Assembly (NCBI RefSeq): GCF_027744825.2
Contig: NC_071334.1
Coordinates: 5,262,437 to 5,326,436 of the forward strand
From: Synchiropus splendidus
Taxonomy: Eukaryota > Chordata > Actinopteri > Syngnathiformes > Callionymidae
Reading direction: 5' to 3'
DNA length: 64,000 bases
The notes beneath the pieces were generated by a model. The model was not told the origin of the DNA and made no database searches. It worked only from the letters and a program-made list of their open reading frames with translations. A program made the translations under genes and the position numbers. Shown in pieces: positions 1 to 27,685 of the stretch; position 1 is the first letter of the stretch, and each line of letters begins with the position of its first letter.

Positions 1-682
1 AATCAGAATAAAAAAAACTTTATTAATCCCAAGAGAAATTGTGTTTGTAACATGCTCTGTACACAACATATCACAATAAATTATACACATATATGCACAT
101 AAATTGAATGTTGAATTGACTGTAAGTAAGATTTTGTAATTTTTTTTACTTCATTCTTGAGGGAAAAAAAACCCTGATCAATTTCATCCAACTGTTTATT
201 ATAAGTTGTAACTTTTTGCATCTGACTGGACACTTGAATTCTTGTGAGAATCGTACCCCGACCTGCACTTCTCCACTTCTACCTCCGTATGCTGTCCAGA
301 GCAGCAGTGAGCAGTTGACCCGCACCATCAGACAGGTCAGCGCTGTGTCTTTCTCACTGTAGACACACTACACTTGATTATTTCAGTGAAATGATCATTA
401 TGATAACAATTCTATATTTTGCAACAGGTCTCCTCTTCGTCTGTTCAGACTTTTTCCAGCATATCCCAAATACTATCAAACATTCAATAGAGCACGTGCA
501 GATAAATGTGCTGTGAACGTATGATACTGCTCATATATTTTGTTTTTTAAACTGTTTTATTTTCCCCAATTCAGTCGCGCGTGCGCATTGGCGCGTGAAT
601 GCGAACGCAGTCCGTGAAGGCAGCACAGTGAGTCACATGACAGGCGGACCTCTTCGACTGATTTGACACACGTCTAACAACG
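1..682. other. Upstream flank and promoter region of VPS35
   Basis: No gene can be supported here. Bases 1-170 are AT-rich, and the first 40 bases (TTTATTAATCCCAAGAGAAA) resemble the 3' ends of fish interspersed repeats; this is resemblance only. About 560-682 is richer in CpG and ends directly before the VPS35 start codon, so it is probably the core promoter and 5' UTR. No TATA box is obvious. An E-box/M-box at 632-641 is listed separately. A short minus-strand ORF at 146-328 has no recognisable domain. Confidence 0.5.
632..641 (+). promoter_or_regulatory. M-box / CLEAR-like E-box upstream of VPS35
   Basis: GTCACATGAC lies about 42 bases before the VPS35 ATG. It differs at one position from the palindromic CLEAR consensus GTCACGTGAC and contains TCACATGA, the M-box bound by MITF/TFE-family factors. 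This family controls lysosomal and endosomal genes, so a site in front of a retromer gene is plausible. Binding is inferred from sequence only. Confidence 0.4.
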
Positions 683-16097
<15,415 letters not shown>

Positions 16098-17155
16098 AAG
16101 CAGGGGGTGCAAGATGTCGGGTCCATCCATAGATGTTCTAGTATGACGACGCCCACACGGTCCCATCTTTTGGTCAGGAGTCGTCATGATCCCTCAGAGA
16201 CTCGCTCATTCTACGTTGATATTATTATGATTATGATCATTAGTTTCCTCCCCCCGCTGATCTTCATGAGCAGGTCCGGGTGTTGCATGTGTGAGCAGAA
16301 CCCGCGTGCACTTGTGACACCAGTCCTCATCCACCATCTTCTCTTCTAACCTGCATCTCTTCCTCGTCCATGGTAGACTAACGCTCTTGATGCTCCTGCT
16401 GTCATGTCTTTGTGGTCACTTCAAACACACTCTGGTCTCACACTTGGCCGTGGACGGGTTTGTGTGGACCTCTATTGTGCAGCCATGTGCATGAGTCTCC
16501 ATCCATCGCTCAGTAGCTGCCGAGTTCAGTCAGTTCCAGAGTTTTGCTCTTTATTTCTTCAGCTTTTCACATTGTCTGGAGGAGGCGTGGCTAGAGAGGT
16601 TCTTGATTTCCTTTGTGGACCAATGGAGCGAGGGCTGACGGGGCTGTTGCTACTGTTGCCGTACAGATCAGGTGGTGATGCGTCCGTCAGTGTGTGTGTG
16701 AGAAAATGACTGGCTTCTTTTTTGGCTTCTTCCTTTTGTCTTGTCGATGTGTCAGAAGCAGCTCGCTGCTTTGAATCCCTGCGCAGATCCACTTCACTGA
16801 GAATGAAAAGAAATTGGATTGTTATATAACAGGTATCATTGTCACTGCTGGAATAAAACGGAAAATTCATAACCATTTGCCTTTTGTTAATTTTACATCG
16901 ACAGTATATCGATATAATAAAGTATTATCACTAATATCCAGAGTGACTGTTTCTATCCAGTAATTTGTTGCGTTTTTTCTTTCCGTCACCATCCCTCAGA
17001 TGAGTCCTCTGTTCTGAAGTGGGATGATTCAGTTTGAACAAGCTGTTCAAGCGACGTATGCTGTGGTGTTGCCATTTCAGGGAGCCCCTCCAAAATGTGA
17101 TCAGGCCGAGAGCCAGTGACGTTGTGAAGCTTTCTTTTTCAACGTGCTCGCAACA
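16098..17155 (+). other. VPS35 3' UTR and start of intergenic DNA
   Basis: Non-coding sequence follows the VPS35 stop. Poly(A) signals are AATAAA at 16852-16857 and a second AATAAA near 16916, giving a 3' UTR of about 0.8 kb. No ORF in it resembles a protein. The remainder up to the MITE at 17156 is featureless. Confidence 0.6.
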
Positions 17156-17314
17156 GCTGGTGAGGCTTCATGAAACGGTGTCGATGGTGCTCTCTGCGCT
17201 AAAATATTTGAATTTCAAGCCCTGTTTCAATGGAACCTCACATCATTTTTAAACCAAGTGTGCTACCTACTGACTTCTGAAAATGAGGACACTGTTTCAT
17301 GAAGCCTCACCAGC
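17156..17314. mobile_element. Short MITE with about 25-bp terminal inverted repeats
   Basis: The left end GGTGAGGCTTCATGAAAC and right end GTTTCATGAAGCCTCACC are exact inverted repeats extended by a few bases on each side. The element is about 159 bp with no coding capacity. The inner part matches the tandem pair at 15425-15778. I saw no convincing target-site duplication, so the superfamily is not assigned. Confidence 0.7.
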
Positions 17315-18870
17315 CCATCACTGCTGACAGTAACAAGGGAATGTGTGAGATTTTGGTTTAATATGTTTTTAAATGTATTTTTAATATAAAAAAATGGCTT
17401 TCAGTCGATCGTATCTGGGATCAAAGTGAAAATCTCAAGTCCTGAAACCCTTTTAATGTAGCTCACTATCTATTCAATTTGAGGTCATGGTGACTCGGCA
17501 CACTCTGAGCCAAACCTTTCAAACTGCCAACTTTCTCTCGTCCGTGTACTGGTACTTTAGCTCCTCCACATCCATTATACTGTATACTGATCCCTCTCTA
17601 AAAGAGCGCTCAAATATTCAACAGAAAATTTGAGGTTCCTCTTCAACCTCATGACTCAAAAACTGGTGAACAAGAAACACGCCATCGTACAGCCAAGTTT
17701 GGAGGAAGGCTTACACAAATGTTGCTGTGGTGGCGGCACGTCTGAGCGAATTCTTTACATTTTGCAATAATGGATGGGGTGCAGTGGTTACTGCTTGGCG
17801 CACAAGGGTCTGGACTGTCTTAGTCATGTCTGGGATGGATCACTTTTTTTCCCCCTCGCCGTCCTCGAGAACCTCTTCAGCTACGTGAAGTCAATAGTCT
17901 TTCATTCCACCACGAATGGTGTTCGTGTGATGCCTCTTTGCTGCAGAACAGTGTCGGATGGTAGCTGAACCCAAGCTTGTGTTTGCCTGTGAGTCATCCG
18001 ACGCACGACTTTGTTCAGCAGTTCTTCTGTGGAAACTAACAACACACCACTCATAGTTTCAATGTTGCAGTTGCCGTCAGTTTTGGGGGTAAAATTCACT
18101 GCAGTATTTAAGCTTAGAAATCATCCAATAAGGTGCTGTTTTACGTGTGATTTCTGAGGTAGAAAAACACAGGAATCTCCCAGGAAAATATTGTGAGTAA
18201 CTAGGAACCAAAGGATTTTTGGACTCGCACCGAACCCAACTGGCTAACCTGTCCTGCGTCAGTCACTCGGGTTGACCCAGTATTATATCAGTACTGGGAA
18301 GAAAACTGTGAATAAACTAAAAAAAGAATTACTGGTAGCTTATTGACCAGATCAGCAAGGGCTTGGAGCAGATGATCTGCCTGCTTTTTCATGGGCCAAG
18401 GCAGATTGTGACAACATAGTCGTGCACAATATAAAAACAGGAAGATCATTTATTGCCTCTGAATCTCACCGTGAGACATAAATTCAACAAGCTGAGGCGC
18501 TAATAACAGGCCTGCTGTCTCCTGGAGCCATGCACGACACCAGGTGTCTCCACCGTGGGCCTTCACTCCACACTCAGCAGATCACTTCCATTTAGCAAAG
18601 AACTGACTGAACAAACGGTCCAGTGTTATTGTCAGATGTGGTTCTTATTGTTGTATAATCCTGGCAAATTATCATTCCAAATCCTGGCGCACTGGCTTCT
18701 GAATATACATCTGAAATTCCTGTCTTTGAAGTACTACTTAAGTCAGACAAATAATAGCAGTGCCACAAAACATGCAAATAATTTGTCAAACAAATGGTTC
18801 TATAAGCTATGCAACAGGTGGGAGCCATTTTGTTAAATGTGTTCCGTCTCCTGAAATACATGGACATTTA
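17315..18870. other. Intergenic DNA, no gene seen
   Basis: The ORFs here are short and unrelated to any family I know. In human, ORC6 and MYLK3 lie between VPS35 and C16orf87. I saw no trace of ORC6 sequence or of MYLK3 kinase motifs (HRD, DFG) here. Confidence 0.5.
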
Positions 18871-18877
18871 TATTGTC

Positions 18878-18904
18878 ACTGAAACTGGAAATAAAAAATA
18901 AAAA

Positions 18905-19001
<97 letters not shown>

Positions 19002-19295
19002 CCTTATCTTCATCAAATAAAGCAGATATAAAGCAAATATTTAACCAGTTCGATTATTGTTTACTAATATATATATAGACAGAGAGAGAGAGAGCTAGAG
19101 AGAGAGAGAGTAATAATTATATAATATATAATATAATTATTATTATATCATATATATGGTAATAATTGTGAGAAAATATTTAACCAGTTTGATGTTTATG
19201 TACTTTATATTTATTATATTTCCTTTATATGTTTTTAATTTATTATATATTTCCTTTATATTTTATTTTATATTTTCATTGAAACTGGAAATAAA

Positions 19296-19379
<84 letters not shown>

Positions 19380-19589
19380 CAGAGAGAGAGAGCTAGAGAG
19401 AGAGAAATAATTATATAATATATAATATAATTATTATAATATAATATATATAGTAATAATTGTGAGAAAATATTTAACCAGTTCGATGTTTATTTACTTT
19501 ATATTTATTATATTTCTTTATATGTTTTTAATTTATTATATATTTACTTTATATTTTATTTTATATTTTCATTGAAACTGGAAATAAAA

Positions 19590-19676
<87 letters not shown>

Positions 19677-19690
19677 TATATAGTTTTTTT
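18878..19690. repeat. Tandem array of (AT)n microsatellites in a duplicated 0.3-0.4 kb unit
   Basis: Three long AT runs lie at 18912-18999, 19299-19375 and 19591-19682. Each follows a gaaactggaaataaaa segment (near 18880, 19280 and 19573) and is spaced by copies of a unit containing AGAGAGAG, ataattatataatat and aatatttaaccagtt. The last two units are nearly identical (period about 293 bp), which points to recent tandem duplication of a block that already carried a microsatellite. AT-run lengths in assemblies are unreliable. Confidence 0.9.
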
Positions 19691-20147
19691 GTTTGTTTTT
19701 TTCTTTTCCCTCAATTATTACCGCTTTATTTGAAGAAGCTGAGGATTTAAAACAAAGGAAGTGAATGAGTGAATGAATCTCGGTTCGAGCAGGTATAAAT
19801 CCTTGTTTAGTGGCGGTGAAGTGTGTCACGTGTCGTCATGTTGAGGTTGGGTTCAGCTGCAGCGCAGACAGAAAATAGAGAAGAACAAACGCTGATCGTC
19901 TGCGTTTGAATTTATGTCAATATGGAGCAGGAATTGTGTAACAGTTTGAAATTATTAATGAAACGACCAGTAAAGATTGATAAATAATCCAGCAAGGGAC
20001 GATTCAGGGGGGAACAGAGGGGAAACTACGTTCAACACTTCAAACTCATACGATCCCATTCGCTTTGAAACCCATCAGTCGTGGGTTCAAGACGAGAAAA
20101 TGAACTTTTGTTTTCGCGTATGATCAGTCTTGAGAACTGAGATCCGC

Positions 20148-20157
20148 GTCACGTGAC
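20148..20157 (+). promoter_or_regulatory. Perfect CLEAR palindrome upstream of C16orf87 homologue
   Basis: GTCACGTGAC matches exactly the 10-base CLEAR consensus recognised by TFEB/TFE3/MITF and, through its CACGTG core, other bHLH factors. It lies about 430 bases before the start codon in a GC-richer promoter-like segment. Whether it is used is inference. Confidence 0.45.
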
Positions 20158-20578
20158 CCCCTGTGAACCCCGAGGAATGCGTTGATACTTGTAGCTAATC
20201 CGAGCCCTCGGATTTCCAAGCGCCACACCGCCGATATTTCACTGAATCCCGCCCCGTTTCCACAGAAAAACCTGGTCAAATGAAGCACCCTCCCCCACCT
20301 CGCTCGAGCAGCAGCAGCAGGAATGAGAAGTGCGTTCTCCTACGGCATTTGAACGCAGCACGACAGCAGGACGAGTGCATGCGCGCATGCGCCAGGATTC
20401 AGAATTATCGATACCGTATCTGCTCCGTAACATTGTTCCTGACATTTAACTCTTGTCGGCGCGGCTTCGCCTCACAATTCATTTTATTTTTTTTAGCCAG
20501 CAACTTGCCATTGATGTGCCGACGGGAGAACTTGTAGCCACCTCAGTGTTGTTGGCGTGCGGCTGGAAGACTCAGACT

Positions 20579-23500
20579 ATGTCGGCAATTAAAACAAAGA
20601 AAGTCAAAATGGCTACAAAGTCTTGCCCCGAATGCGACCAACAGGTAGGACGATTTCCCGTGCTGCGTCCGTGTGACTGACTTTGGTGTGCCCGTCTAAG
20701 TTGCGGGTCCGTGTTGTGGAGTGGAGGAAGGCGGGCGGTCGGTCGGTCGCCAGCTCTGCAGACGGAAATGACCGAGCTCCACTCAGCACGATGGAGCTCG
20801 CAATATCACTCCAGCAAACGCTTCTGTCTCCGACGCCAGCCGCCGCCTGGAATATTCATATTCGTGGCACAATATCGCCATCACAGGGGGCTGGCTGCTC
20901 CACGCCAAAATAGCTGACTTTGGATTTGATATTTTCTTATCGTCGTCGATCTTTCAACAACGCGAATAAATGAATTTTCTGTCCGCACTCCCCGGTAACA
21001 GGCTCCATTTTACATTTGTACTTGTTAAATAATGCTGTGTGCAGCGGCGCCAGCCCCGGGCTTTGTTTTATTGTGTTGTATATCAGAAAAAAATAGTCTG
21101 TTTATACGCCAAAGTGGTGTCGTCATCATGGCGCCTCAGTCCACGAAACCCCGGGGAGATTGTGCTGCTGCCGTTTTTCTCAAACTTTATTGTTAACAAG
21201 GTTGGCGTGGGGGTGGGGAGGCTGCTGCATGGAAGTCAGTGACATGGAGCAAAACAAAGCAATGGGAACTTGCGAGAAACGCCAGCTCACTTTGTCACTT
21301 TCAGTTTTGTATGAATTAAAAACAAATAAGAGACAGAAAACGAGGGTGTGACACATCATCATGCATTGTTTACCTTGCTCTCACCTCTGTTGAGTTACAA
21401 GGCATTTTGTAAACATTGGTTTTATTGATTTAAAAAAAAGAAAATATCAGTGTAAATGCCATTTTTTAAGAGAAGGTTGTGCACATCCGGTTCCTGCCTG
21501 CATTTATTTGAGAGCAGTCATGTGCAAGAGGGTGATGTCACCAAGTCGGTGTCTCTAATGTTTCACATTCTCATGTGGTCATTACACAATGCTGAGGATT
21601 TTCACACCTGATCTCTGTCGCACTATTGGCCAGAAGGATGGTTGGATTTTGAATACTCTTTTTTTAAGACTCTTACAGGAAGACAGACAAGGCTGGCTGT
21701 CAAAATCCAATTATAATCTTCACAGATTTAATGTCACAACACAATGTTCTGTGCGCCGCTCATCTGTAACTTTGATAAACCTCCACTCAGTATCTCAGTA
21801 GATATTACATATCTGCTGATACTACACAATATCTCCACTCAGTAGATATTATGTATGTGAGTGCCTTCTTCTGCCTCGTTTAAATTGCTCTCTACTGACC
21901 CCTAGAGGAGCCTCCGAGCTCATTCCATCATGAGAAGGGGCCACTGCTGGGAAGAGCAGGCATCCACATAATTAGAAAAGGCCTCACAAACATCTGGCAG
22001 TAAAGAGTCTTTTAAAAAAAAAATCTGGATCACTCCCTCTGTCATGCTACATGCAGATGTCATCCAAAGCCATCACTTTTTGAAGTTATTTTGAACCTAT
22101 ACAGACCAACCAACGCAGTGGAAAACATAACCTCCTTTTTGGGGGTGAGAATTTTGTTTTTAAATATTTAAACTGCTGGTTCACCCGACTGTTTTCGGAC
22201 TGCCTGTCATCAGGTTGAAGTGAGTGGTGAGGTTATTCCAGGAAATCTTATGTGTGTGAACTAAACCCTTCAGCCCCGTGAGGCCTTCCATCCGCCAACT
22301 TCTGCCTCTTCAAAACTGAATGAACCAGTGTCAGTTTCCCTTTTAGTAACCGGAGGCTAATTTTAGCACAAGGCGTCTCACAAACGTTTTCTCTGTGCTG
22401 ATGCATCATGGGAAAACCTTTTTTGATTGTGCCGATTGGGCACCTTGTATGACAGAGGTGGGCAATTAAAGTTCCTAAACTGTAACTGTTGTGAGGGGCC
22501 ATCATCGAAAGAAAGACAGCAATGACGACAAAGCATGACGGCAAAATATCCCAAATATATACTTAAGTAACAAGGACAAAATGAACCTTAAGTGAAAGGT
22601 ACGATATTAAGAAGTGTAAATATATCATGAAATATTTCATTTTATATGCATTTAATTTGAACATAAATCAACATAACTATGGACCAGATGTTCATGATAA
22701 AAAGGCAATTTATTTCAAAATATATTTTTCAATATTCCATCAGTGTATTTTGAGGAACAAGAAAAACTTGCAAAAATGGCCAATGAAAAGAATATATATT
22801 TATATTTATATATTGACTGCTGAAGTAGTGGCAGTGGTGACTAAAGGAGAGAACAAAAAAAAGCAGAAAAATGACAACATATCAGTTATAGTTTTGGTCT
22901 GACGTCAAAAGGACCATGACAATACATGCATCGGGCTGCATATGGCCCCCAGGCCGCACTTTGCCCAGGACTGTTGTAAGAGGTTGAGAATTTTGAATGG
23001 CGTTATATGTTTGGCGAGTCAGTGAAAGAAGTGACACGTTTTGTTATAGATGTAATGCTAATTTAGGTCATACAAGTTTTGTTTCCGGCAGTAATACAGC
23101 AAGCCATTCACATGTCAAAGTATCATGTTGAAATTCATTCAAAACAAGCATTGCATGTCAAGCAGGAATGGCCCGTATGAATAGCGTACTCACACACCAC
23201 AGATCAAGATGATGGTGTATGAAGTGTTTTATTAGGTGTCACAGAGACGCTGATCAAATCTCACGTACTCATGAAGTGGCTTTGCTTCAAAATGTAATTT
23301 CAAGTGTTTGTTGTTTGATAGTTATTTCACACATGTGGCCTTGCAAGGAAGTGTCTCTGACACAGAAGAGACAGAGAGGCAGAAGGTTAGCAACACACGA
23401 AGGACTAAAACGAACACAACACAATCACTACTTCACATGCAAAACCAAAACACAAACTATAGCAGAAAAAGAAGACCGACAATAACACACACACACTTGC

Positions 23501-26500
23501 ATTTATGACCTTGTGGGGACGTTGTCATTGTCATAACCCTTTCCCCAGCCTCTCCCCCTAAACCTAACCCTCCAAAACACACGGCTCACCTGAACCAAAC
23601 TGAAACCCAGTTATTTTGAAGTTTTCATCCTCAAAATGAGGCTTAACCTCAAACCCCCACAAAGTAGGATAAACAAACCTGCACACATACAGAGAGAAGG
23701 GGTTTACACACAGTTACACACAAACACTGGTGTGAAAACAAGGAAAGGCGGATTGAGAGCCAACGTCTGAATCATGTGAGTCGTAATATTGACTGAGTTC
23801 TATGCCATGTATCAGCGAAGTGTTGACACAAATGTGGTATCACTTGTCATGTAACGTGTTTGCAGTGTATCAGAGGGTTGAAATAAACTCACAAAGTTTG
23901 TGAAATGGCTGCATGAGTCAAAACTCACATTTCCGTTCCGTTTATTCAGCAAAATGGGAAGTGAATAACTTGCTTTTTTTTTTTTTGTCTCTTCCCTCCA
24001 GATTCCTGTGGCCTGTAAATCCTGTCCGTGTGGCTACGTGTTTATTAGCCGGAAACTTCTCAACGCCAAGCTCAACGAATGTCTGTCGCCAGATTCGCCA
24101 GGTATTGAACATGAAACCGCCTGAACTCTGCTTTTGCACGAAGCGCTGAGAGCACCAGTGATGCGACGTTCAAATCACATGAATGTTGTTCAAAGTGTGA
24201 CATTCGCTGTGATGGTAAAATAAATGATAAAAGGTAGTATTAATGAAGTATTACATGAGCATTGTCATTATAACATCTATTGTATTGGAAGCTCTTCAAA
24301 CATGAGAAAAAAGTTACCGAAGTAACTGTCATTTACGGCCCGTAATTTTCCTCATAAATCGGTGGAAAAGCTAAACATTATTGAATCAGCGTGTGGTTCG
24401 TTGTGTTAGGCGACTTCAAACATCTTAATAAAAGCTTTTGGAACTAGTGCAGTGAGCCAGAGTGAAGATGGAGGCCGCAAACCGAGGGGAGGAGGTGTGT
24501 TGGAGCGCCCTCTGCTGGTCATGTGGAGCACAGCGCTCTGAACTCCATTCAGATGCGACAGCAGCACAGTTCTGTCCTCTGAGGAAGAAGTAGTGGTCCC
24601 TTGTGGTCTGTATACTGTTTTGGGTCGATCTCAATATTACAACTGCTTCAAGGAAGGTTATACACCTGGTACTGCAAGTCATTTTATGGGTTGTATCTGA
24701 GTTGAGGTTGTGTTTAGCAGCTAATGTCATGTCACGTCCTACGTATGATGATGCTGTGTTTTTAAGTTTCTGCGTTAGGAAGTTCTGCCTCGCGTCTCTC
24801 TCTTGACGTAGCCTGACGTCACAGTGCATGATAGCAGCGCTCCATTGTCTTCATCAGAAAAATGACAAAGAGGGCTTTGTGTAAGACCAGGAAAACAAAA
24901 CATTAAATCCAAGACAGATGTGTATGTATATGTAGTATACTAGATCATCTGATGCACTCACAGACCCGGGGCCCGTTTCAGGAAGGTGCTTCAGTGAGAA
25001 GCCTGAGGTGGTTTTCCTGGAAACTGTATATAGTTATATGACGCCACATCAGCAAAGCTCTGTGTCAGTTACCATGGCAACATACGCCGTGAACCAAACC
25101 TGCGAGTTGAAGCGCAGGTACTGCGGCATGCAGAGGGGCCGGCACTAACACTAGTCGACCAATAGGAAAACACTGTGCATCATTGGATTCAAGTTTGGGA
25201 TCCTTTTAACATCAAAGTCACAGCAAATAACATTGTATTTTACAAACGCTGTTAGATGAAGACACACCGAACAACACAAGTCAGTTGTGCTTTACTTTAT
25301 TATTATATTTATACATGTTTTTAGATTCCTATTTAGTTGCAGACAGGTCTGTTTTGCCTCAATAGAGTGCGCTCTAACACTTCAGATGAAAGGTCTGTCT
25401 CTCTACTTCAGGCAAACTTTGACTCACCATCTTCTTCTCTGTGTAAACGGTCAGTGATGATTCCATCTCAGTGGGAGGAGCCACTGTCTTTCACCCGTCG
25501 ACGAGTCATGTTCCACTGATGAGGCCTTGTCCTCATGCACAAGCTGTTTGCAGATCAACTTTTTTAACCTCTGTCTTGAAACCCAAAAACTCCGATCACA
25601 GTAGGACCACCTACGCGTCCGGTTTCCTCCCCAGGCCGTCGGTCCGTGGCGTCTTTCAATCAATATTTTTCCGATCACATTTGTTTGAAATCACAGAAAG
25701 GTTTAAAGGCTTCTGCCATCCTCAAGACAGAAGTGAGACAGACCCGGGGGCTCAATGCGGCCCTTTGACTGTATATATGTGTGAGTAAAACTATGCAACT
25801 GAGCACGTCGGTATGTTTCTGACATTTGTGTCTTGTGCATTGTTTTTTTGTCTATTATGATGCAACTGAAACATAACTTCCTCGTTTTATTTTTATTTTT
25901 TTTATTTGTCTTTTCCGTCGACTATTTTAGGAGTATTTCTTGTCCCTTAAAATACATCAGAATTGAAAGTATATTCTGAAATATATGAGACACATTGACA
26001 ATATTTAAATTGAATATGGGTTAGATTAAATAAAACACAACAAACCCATATTTTTGGTGTATTTCTTATTTATTTTCATTTTTCTCGTACCCTCCTATCT
26101 TTGCGCCCCTTGGGAAGTTGACTTTCCCACCCCTGATGTAAGACGTGGTGAACTTGTGAAGGGACATCGGGGTATAACAGAGAAATCATTGTGTCAACCC
26201 AACAGACAAACTGGAATCGAAGCGGCGGCGAACCGAGCGCATTCGCAAAGACAGAGTTGACCCTTCGTTGACCAGCGACATAGAGAACAAGCGGCGGCCT
26301 CGGACCAACAGTCAGTCAGATCCGATCAGGAGAGGACGAGGTCGACCCAAAACGGTGGGGCTGAAGAAGCAGGAGGAGGACAAAGGTAAGTCAGAGGTGT
26401 CACGCCTGGACCTTCCTGCTTCTAATGGTGCCCTTTGCTTCCAAAGAGAAACTGGAGAAGGAGGTGGATATTTACGCTGGACTGTCTGACGAGAGAGCCT

Positions 26501-26565
26501 TCGTGTTCTCCGTGGCTCTGGCTGAGATCAACCGCAAGATCCTGGGTCAGACCCTCATCTTATAG
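20579..26565 (+). CDS. C16orf87 homologue (UPF0547 family), 4 exons
   Basis: Exons 20579-20644, 24002-24101, 26206-26385 and 26447-26565 join in frame to 154 aa, the same length as human C16orf87. The N-terminus [20 protein letters not shown] and C-terminus [15 protein letters not shown] match that family closely. Cysteines at 16, 19, 28, 31 and 33 (CPEC ... CKSCPC) form a probable small zinc-binding module. A very basic middle ([12 protein letters not shown]) and RRGRGRPK, an AT-hook-like motif, suggest a nuclear DNA- or chromatin-associated protein. The human protein has been reported with HDAC/MIER complexes; I cite that from memory and it is not visible here. The start was chosen by alignment, because upstream in-frame ATGs would add unrelated sequence. 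The poly(A) signal AATAAA is at 26773-26778. The position between VPS35 and GPT2 matches human 16q11.2. Confidence 0.95.
22453..22973. mobile_element. hAT-like non-autonomous element (C16orf87 intron 1)
   Basis: The left end CAGAGGTGGGCAA and right end TTGCCCAGGACTG are imperfect inverted repeats of the hAT/Charlie type. The flanks ttgtatga and ttgtaaga fit an 8-bp target duplication with one change. The inside is AT-rich and has no transposase ORF. Subterminal GGGGCC and GGCCCCCAGGCCGC blocks are typical of this class. Confidence 0.7.
23500..23690. repeat. Interspersed repeat (GTGGGGAC...CCTAACCCT type), C16orf87 intron 1
   Basis: The segment begins accttgtggggacgttgtc, passes through cctaaacctaaccctcc and ends near cccccacaaagtaggat. 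This resembles a common teleost repeat read in mixed orientation. Boundaries are approximate and no coding capacity is present. Confidence 0.4.
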
Positions 26566-27685
26566 ACTCTGGCCTGGACACCTGCCGGGACCCGAGGTGG
26601 CGGCAAGAGGACGACCAAAGAGGCGACAACCCGCTGGAACTCACAGTCACACGCTACTGTCTTTTTCCATGAGCCTGAACCTGGAGGCGTCGGTACCAGC
26701 ATGCTCACTTGTATATTAACTCTACGCATTTGTATTTTTCTGTCAGTATCTAGAACCGATTGTTATTATTGAAATAAAGATTTTACCGAATTATAACTGT
26801 TGAATCATATCTTAGCTGTCTGTCATCAGAGAGAATATTGTTTATCACTGCCATCATCCATTTTAATACTTACTGAGCTGTTCATGTCTTTTGTTTAATG
26901 TTTTAATACTCTGACGTGTGTGTTGTTCTGTTATTTATTTTGGGTCAGACAAGGTTACACCTTTGGCTGGTGTCATGTCAAGGCCGCCTTCCATGACAAG
27001 CCTGTTACAGTTGCGACCCAGGAATTGATATTGAGGATAACTGAATGCATTTTGTTCTTTTTTTCATGTAGAATTAAATTTGTCCCAGTCATGCATTAAC
27101 CCCTGGTTTATTTTCTTTTATTTATTCTGTTGTCTTCTCTCATCCTCATGTCACTTTTCATTTTGTTGTTTGCTCACAGCACCTGTGGACAGTGTGAATG
27201 TGCAGGCTTCTCCAGGCCACTTCCATTCAAGGCACATGTCTGCCGCCATCCTTTCTGTGAGACTGTTTCACCAGTGAGGTAGATTCATCTGAGAACTGCT
27301 CTCAGCTCCAGTTATAGAGTTGAGCTCAAGATGGAAACGGTGATTTAGAATACGTCATCTCTATATACTACGCTCATGGTCCTGTCATGAAAATTTTTTT
27401 ATGTTTTCTGTCTTTCCAAATATATCAAAAACTGATCATTGGAGTCTCTAGTTGCTCTGATTTTACAACAATAGGTACAAGTCCGGATTCATTGAGTTAT
27501 GATCAAAAATGGCCTCATTCTATGACACCAGTGCCTTTCCAGTTGCTCTCAAAAATGTACTGCAGTAGTGCTCGCTGTTGTCGTATTTCATATATCTTAA
27601 CTGAAGTGATATGAATTACTTAAAATATTTTGATTGTCTGTAAATTCCCACACTATGCAATTCCCTAATGCCCTTCATAGAATTA
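26566..27685 (+). other. C16orf87 3' UTR and intergenic DNA
   Basis: The 3' UTR runs to AATAAA at 26773-26778. From there to the Tc1-like element at 27686 I see only AT-rich intergenic sequence with short ORFs that match nothing I recognise. Confidence 0.55.

Noticed and set aside
146..328. Minus-strand ORF at the left edge as the end of a neighbouring gene
   Set aside because: The translation shows no domain I recognise, and AATAAA on the minus strand is not convincing. It could be a neighbour's last exon, but the sequence alone does not support a call.
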